Shown in pieces: positions 61,535 through 64,000 of a DNA stretch of 64,000 bases. Both the position numbers and the translations under genes were made by a program. The DNA comes from Paludibacteraceae bacterium. GTDB taxonomy: Bacteria; Bacteroidota; Bacteroidia; Bacteroidales; Paludibacteraceae. The notes beneath the pieces are model-generated. The model was not told the origin of the DNA, did not search any database, and saw nothing but the letters and a program-made list of their open reading frames with translations. Numbering within the stretch: the stretch's first letter is position 1; the number at the start of each line of letters is the position of its first letter. Where the stretch lies: positions 1 to 64,000 of the forward strand of contig JAFYSB010000005.1 in the NCBI GenBank assembly GCA_017546705.1, in the 5' to 3' direction.

Positions 61535-61569
61535 AGTGTGATAGTTCAAAAGACTATCACACTTTTTTT
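61535..61569 (+). terminator. Terminator after tRNA-Asn
   Basis: An 11-bp perfect stem AGTGTGATAGT / ACTATCACACT with a 7-base loop, followed by a run of T. Confidence 0.93.
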
Positions 61570-61670
61570 GTATCGTAAGATTTCAACCATTCACTCATAA
61601 CAGGTAAATAGAACGTATTTTTCTTAATCGCAAAAAAAATGGCATATTTTTTGCAGTACCTATCATTGCA

Positions 61671-62993
61671 ATGATAAAAACATACAACTCATTTATTATA
61701 TTTTTAGGAGCTTGGTTTGGACTTAGCCCCCTACATTTGTATGCAAAACCTAAAAACAACATTCCTGACTCACTGCAAGTTCTTCGTATTAAAGTAGGTG
61801 AAGTGGCCTTTGACATGCAAAGAGTAGAGGGTGGTTTATTTATTATGGGTGGCACCCCTGAGCAACATAACGAAGTGATTTCTACCGATTTACCTACTCA
61901 TACTGTTTCCTTGCACACATACTATATTGGCACTACAGAAGTAACACAAGACCTATGGCAAGCTATCATGCCAGAGTGGTACATAAGCGATGAGTGGAAT
62001 ATCCCTAATCAACCTATTACAGATGTCAATTGGTATGATTGCCAAGAGTTTATACGTCGATTGAATAATATCACGGGCTTGCCTTTCCGTTTGCCGACAG
62101 AAGCAGAATGGGAGTTTGCAGCACGCGGGGGAAATGTTAGTAGGGGCTATCGTTTTGCGGGTGGAAACAAAATAGAAGATGTAAGTTGGGGATTGAGCAA
62201 TGCTGGTTTTAGGAAACATAATGTGGGTGAAAGAAAGCCAAATGAACTAGGATTGTACGATATGACCGGCAATGTAAGTGAATGGTGTTCAGACTGGTAT
62301 GGGATGTACCATCTCGGTACAGAGCCCAATCCACAAGGAGCAAAGGAAGGCGAACTGAAAGTAGTTCGGGGCGGAAGTTTTGATAATTGCAAAGATAATA
62401 GCTACCTCTCTCGCAGAGAATATTACAATCCAAACGAAGCCATGAACTATTGTGGTTTTCGATTGGCATTAACGTTACCAAATGAGCAATCTAAACAAGT
62501 AGCCAAAGAGCCAACAATTACGAAAAAACTGAAAATCAACAATTTGCGTATTCGTTTTCGTCTTGTTGCAGGAGAAATACCTTTTTATATTTCGGAAGAA
62601 CCAATCAATCAGCGTGTTTGGCAAAAAGTTAACGGCTTGCCATTAGATGAAGCATGGTCGAAAGTTGTGGTAGATAAGACGAATAACGAATGGAATGAGT
62701 TTTTAGAACGATGCCGTAGAATGAGTGGCAATGAAGTTTGTTTTGCAAAAGAAGTAGAAGTGAATCAAGCAATAATGATGGGTGTGACACAGGAACCTAA
62801 ATTGAACGCGAAAAGACAAAAGCGTTGGGAAAAAGACACTCGAAGCATTCAGCGTCACCGCCGAAGAGGAGAAAAAGCACAAAAATGGGCAGACTTGGTT
62901 GGAGTTAAGATAAAAACTATAGATGATCCAACACTACAAATCTATACCAATCAAGACAAAGATCCAAATCCTAGATGGCTAGTGATAAGGTAA
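61671..62993 (+). CDS. FGE/SUMF1-domain protein with a degenerate second FGE copy
   Basis: The 440-residue exported protein (signal peptide to about LYAKP, residue 26) has one full FGE domain (about 47-268): GGLFIMGGTPEQHN, YYIGTTEVTQDLWQAIM, LPFRLPTEAEWEFAARGG, DMTGNVSEWCSDWY, VVRGGSFDN, CGFRLAL. Residues about 284-372 look like a decayed second copy: FRLVAGEIPFYISEEPINQRVW, then EWNEFLERCRRMSGNEVCFAKEVE. The last 70 residues are very basic. The function is unknown; FGE folds serve as modifiers or scaffolds. No clear -7 element was found. Confidence 0.82.
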   Translation: MIKTYNSFIIFLGAWFGLSPLHLYAKPKNNIPDSLQVLRIKVGEVAFDMQRVEGGLFIMGGTPEQHNEVISTDLPTHTVSLHTYYIGTTEVTQDLWQAIMPEWYISDEWNIPNQPITDVNWYDCQEFIRRLNNITGLPFRLPTEAEWEFAARGGNVSRGYRFAGGNKIEDVSWGLSNAGFRKHNVGERKPNELGLYDMTGNVSEWCSDWYGMYHLGTEPNPQGAKEGELKVVRGGSFDNCKDNSYLSRREYYNPNEAMNYCGFRLALTLPNEQSKQVAKEPTITKKLKINNLRIRFRLVAGEIPFYISEEPINQRVWQKVNGLPLDEAWSKVVVDKTNNEWNEFLERCRRMSGNEVCFAKEVEVNQAIMMGVTQEPKLNAKRQKRWEKDTRSIQRHRRRGEKAQKWADLVGVKIKTIDDPTLQIYTNQDKDPNPRWLVIR

Positions 62994-63072
62994 GAAAATA
63001 AGACTATTCAAGTATTTTGTGAAAAATGGTAAAGAAAAACAAGTTTTTCTTGCATTTTCACATTTTTTTTTG

Positions 63073-63080
63073 TACCTTTG
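63073..63080 (+). promoter_or_regulatory. -7 promoter element of mreB
   Basis: TACCTTTG, 68 bases before the ATG at 63148. Confidence 0.75.
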
Positions 63081-63147
63081 CACGATTTTGGAGATTTTGA
63101 GCAAAAAGTTCGAAAATTATAACACCTAAATATATTAATAAAGAAAC

Positions 63148-64000
63148 ATGGGACTATTTTCGTTTACGCAAGAGATTGCTATCGATCTCGGAACAGCTAA
63201 CACCATCATCATTTGTGATGACAAAGTGGTGGTAGATGAGCCATCTGTAGTAGCTATCAGCGCTGCTGATCGTAAGATGGTGGCAGTAGGTCGTAAGGCA
63301 CAACAAATGATTGGTAAGGGTGGTACGCTGATTAATACCGTTCGCCCACTCCGTGATGGTGTGATTGCAGACTTCTATGCCTGCGAGATGATGATTCGCG
63401 GAATGATTAAGATGATTCCAAAGCAAAACAAGTTATTTACTCCTAACATTCGCATGGTAGTATGCATCCCTTCGGGTAGTACTGAAGTTGAGATTCGTGC
63501 GGTACGCGATAGTAGTGAACACGCAGGCGGACGCGATGTTTATATGATCTATGAGCCAATGGCAGCAGCAATAGGTATGGGTATTGATGTGGAAAGTCCA
63601 GAGGGTTGCATGGTCGTAGATATAGGTGGTGGTACCACTGAGATTGCTGTGATTTCACTCGGCGGAATCGTAGCAAACAAATCTATTAAGGTGGCTGGTG
63701 ATGACTTAAATGCGGATATTGTGGAGTATATGGGGCGTATGCACAACTTGCGTATTGACGAGCCTACTGCAGAGCGCATCAAGATGAAAGTAGGTAGTGC
63801 TCTGCCAGAATTAGAGGACGCTCCAGAGGATTATATGGTAATTGGTCCAAACAAAGTGACTGCATTACCGATGCAAGTGCCTGTAAGTTATCAGGAGATT
63901 GCACACTGCTTAGAGAAGAGCATTGCGAAGATAGAAAACGCTATTCTTCAAGCATTAGAAGCTACTCCGCCAGAGTTGTACGCCGATATTGTGAAGCGCG
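63148..64000 (+). CDS. mreB: Rod-shape actin homologue MreB (cut by the window end)
   Basis: The frame from the ATG at 63148 (MGLFSFTQEIAIDLGTANT) stays open to the window edge, 284 codons. Actin-fold motifs are clear: IDLGTANT (phosphate 1), RMVVCIPSGSTEVE, YEPMAAAIGMG near 135, and VVDIGGGTTEIAVIS near 155 (phosphate 2). It forms the membrane-bound filament that guides cell-wall growth. The usual mreC/mreD partners would follow beyond the window. It has its own promoter about 70 bases upstream. Confidence 0.96.
   Translation, partial: MGLFSFTQEIAIDLGTANTIIICDDKVVVDEPSVVAISAADRKMVAVGRKAQQMIGKGGTLINTVRPLRDGVIADFYACEMMIRGMIKMIPKQNKLFTPNIRMVVCIPSGSTEVEIRAVRDSSEHAGGRDVYMIYEPMAAAIGMGIDVESPEGCMVVDIGGGTTEIAVISLGGIVANKSIKVAGDDLNADIVEYMGRMHNLRIDEPTAERIKMKVGSALPELEDAPEDYMVIGPNKVTALPMQVPVSYQEIAHCLEKSIAKIENAILQALEATPPELYADIVKR

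Overview
This window reads as an ordinary chromosomal stretch of a Bacteroidales (phylum Bacteroidota) genome. The evidence is: many copies of the Bacteroidota -7 promoter element TAnnTTTG just upstream of genes; Bacteroidota-specific families (DUF4270 and DUF4249 lipoproteins, GldJ, TonB-dependent receptors with carboxypeptidase-like regulatory domains, DUF5063, an OstA-like protein, SurA-like foldases next to dnaG); few Shine-Dalgarno sequences; and AT-rich spacers. I see no phage, insertion sequence, CRISPR array or rRNA. There is one tRNA, tRNA-Asn(GTT).

Layout. 1-5 kb: proS (cut by the window edge) and pdxB, then panC divergent from a short glycogen-synthase-like protein and a DUF4270 lipoprotein, then gcvH. 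5-11 kb: a GldJ-like lipoprotein divergent from folP-cdaA-metG (folate, c-di-AMP, Met-tRNA). 11-18 kb: an accessory AAA ATPase, a structured spacer, and a lipoprotein / TonB-receptor / DUF4249 operon behind a long leader RNA. 18-23 kb: parC-like topoisomerase subunit with a small membrane protein, and upp-vanZ-dprA. 23-26 kb: DUF5063, 3'-5' exonuclease and rRNA methyltransferase. 26-32 kb: a His-rich TonB receptor divergent from a hemerythrin-like LuxR regulator, then PBP4, birA and rmlB. 33-37.5 kb: a metal-uptake cluster (a FeoB-like permease without a working GTPase domain, a TonB receptor and a His-rich HMA protein). 37.5-46 kb: a seven-gene leftward envelope/replication operon (two PPIases, OstA-like, beta-barrel, dnaG, radical SAM, glycosyltransferase). 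46-51.5 kb: LD-carboxypeptidase, a TPR/PD40 protein, a probable sphingolipid pair (SDR and serine-palmitoyltransferase-like) and mdh. 51.7-56.5 kb: gpmI, ychF, a Ca/Na exchanger and a ZIP transporter. 56.6-59.1 kb: a second copy of the long leader RNA, then two secreted proteins, one with what looks like a circularly permuted vWA domain. 59.5-64 kb: plsC, a PfkB kinase, tRNA-Asn, an FGE-domain protein and the start of mreB.

Four things stand out. (1) Two leaders 39 kb apart (about 17436-17912 minus and 56617-56990 plus) share promoter-proximal sequence and a common fold, with compensatory base changes in two stems. Both end in an intrinsic-terminator-like hairpin before a cell-surface gene. 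I do not recognise this RNA. (2) The FeoB-like gene starts, apparently without a leader and at GTG, exactly where the GTPase P-loop half should be. (3) The 57512-59098 protein has the vWA strands in permuted order. (4) The genome carries families of short tandem repeats (7-, 11- and 15-bp units) and a small palindrome. They occur between genes, at stop codons, and in frame inside conserved genes (pdxB, metG, a methyltransferase, and four times in one TonB receptor).
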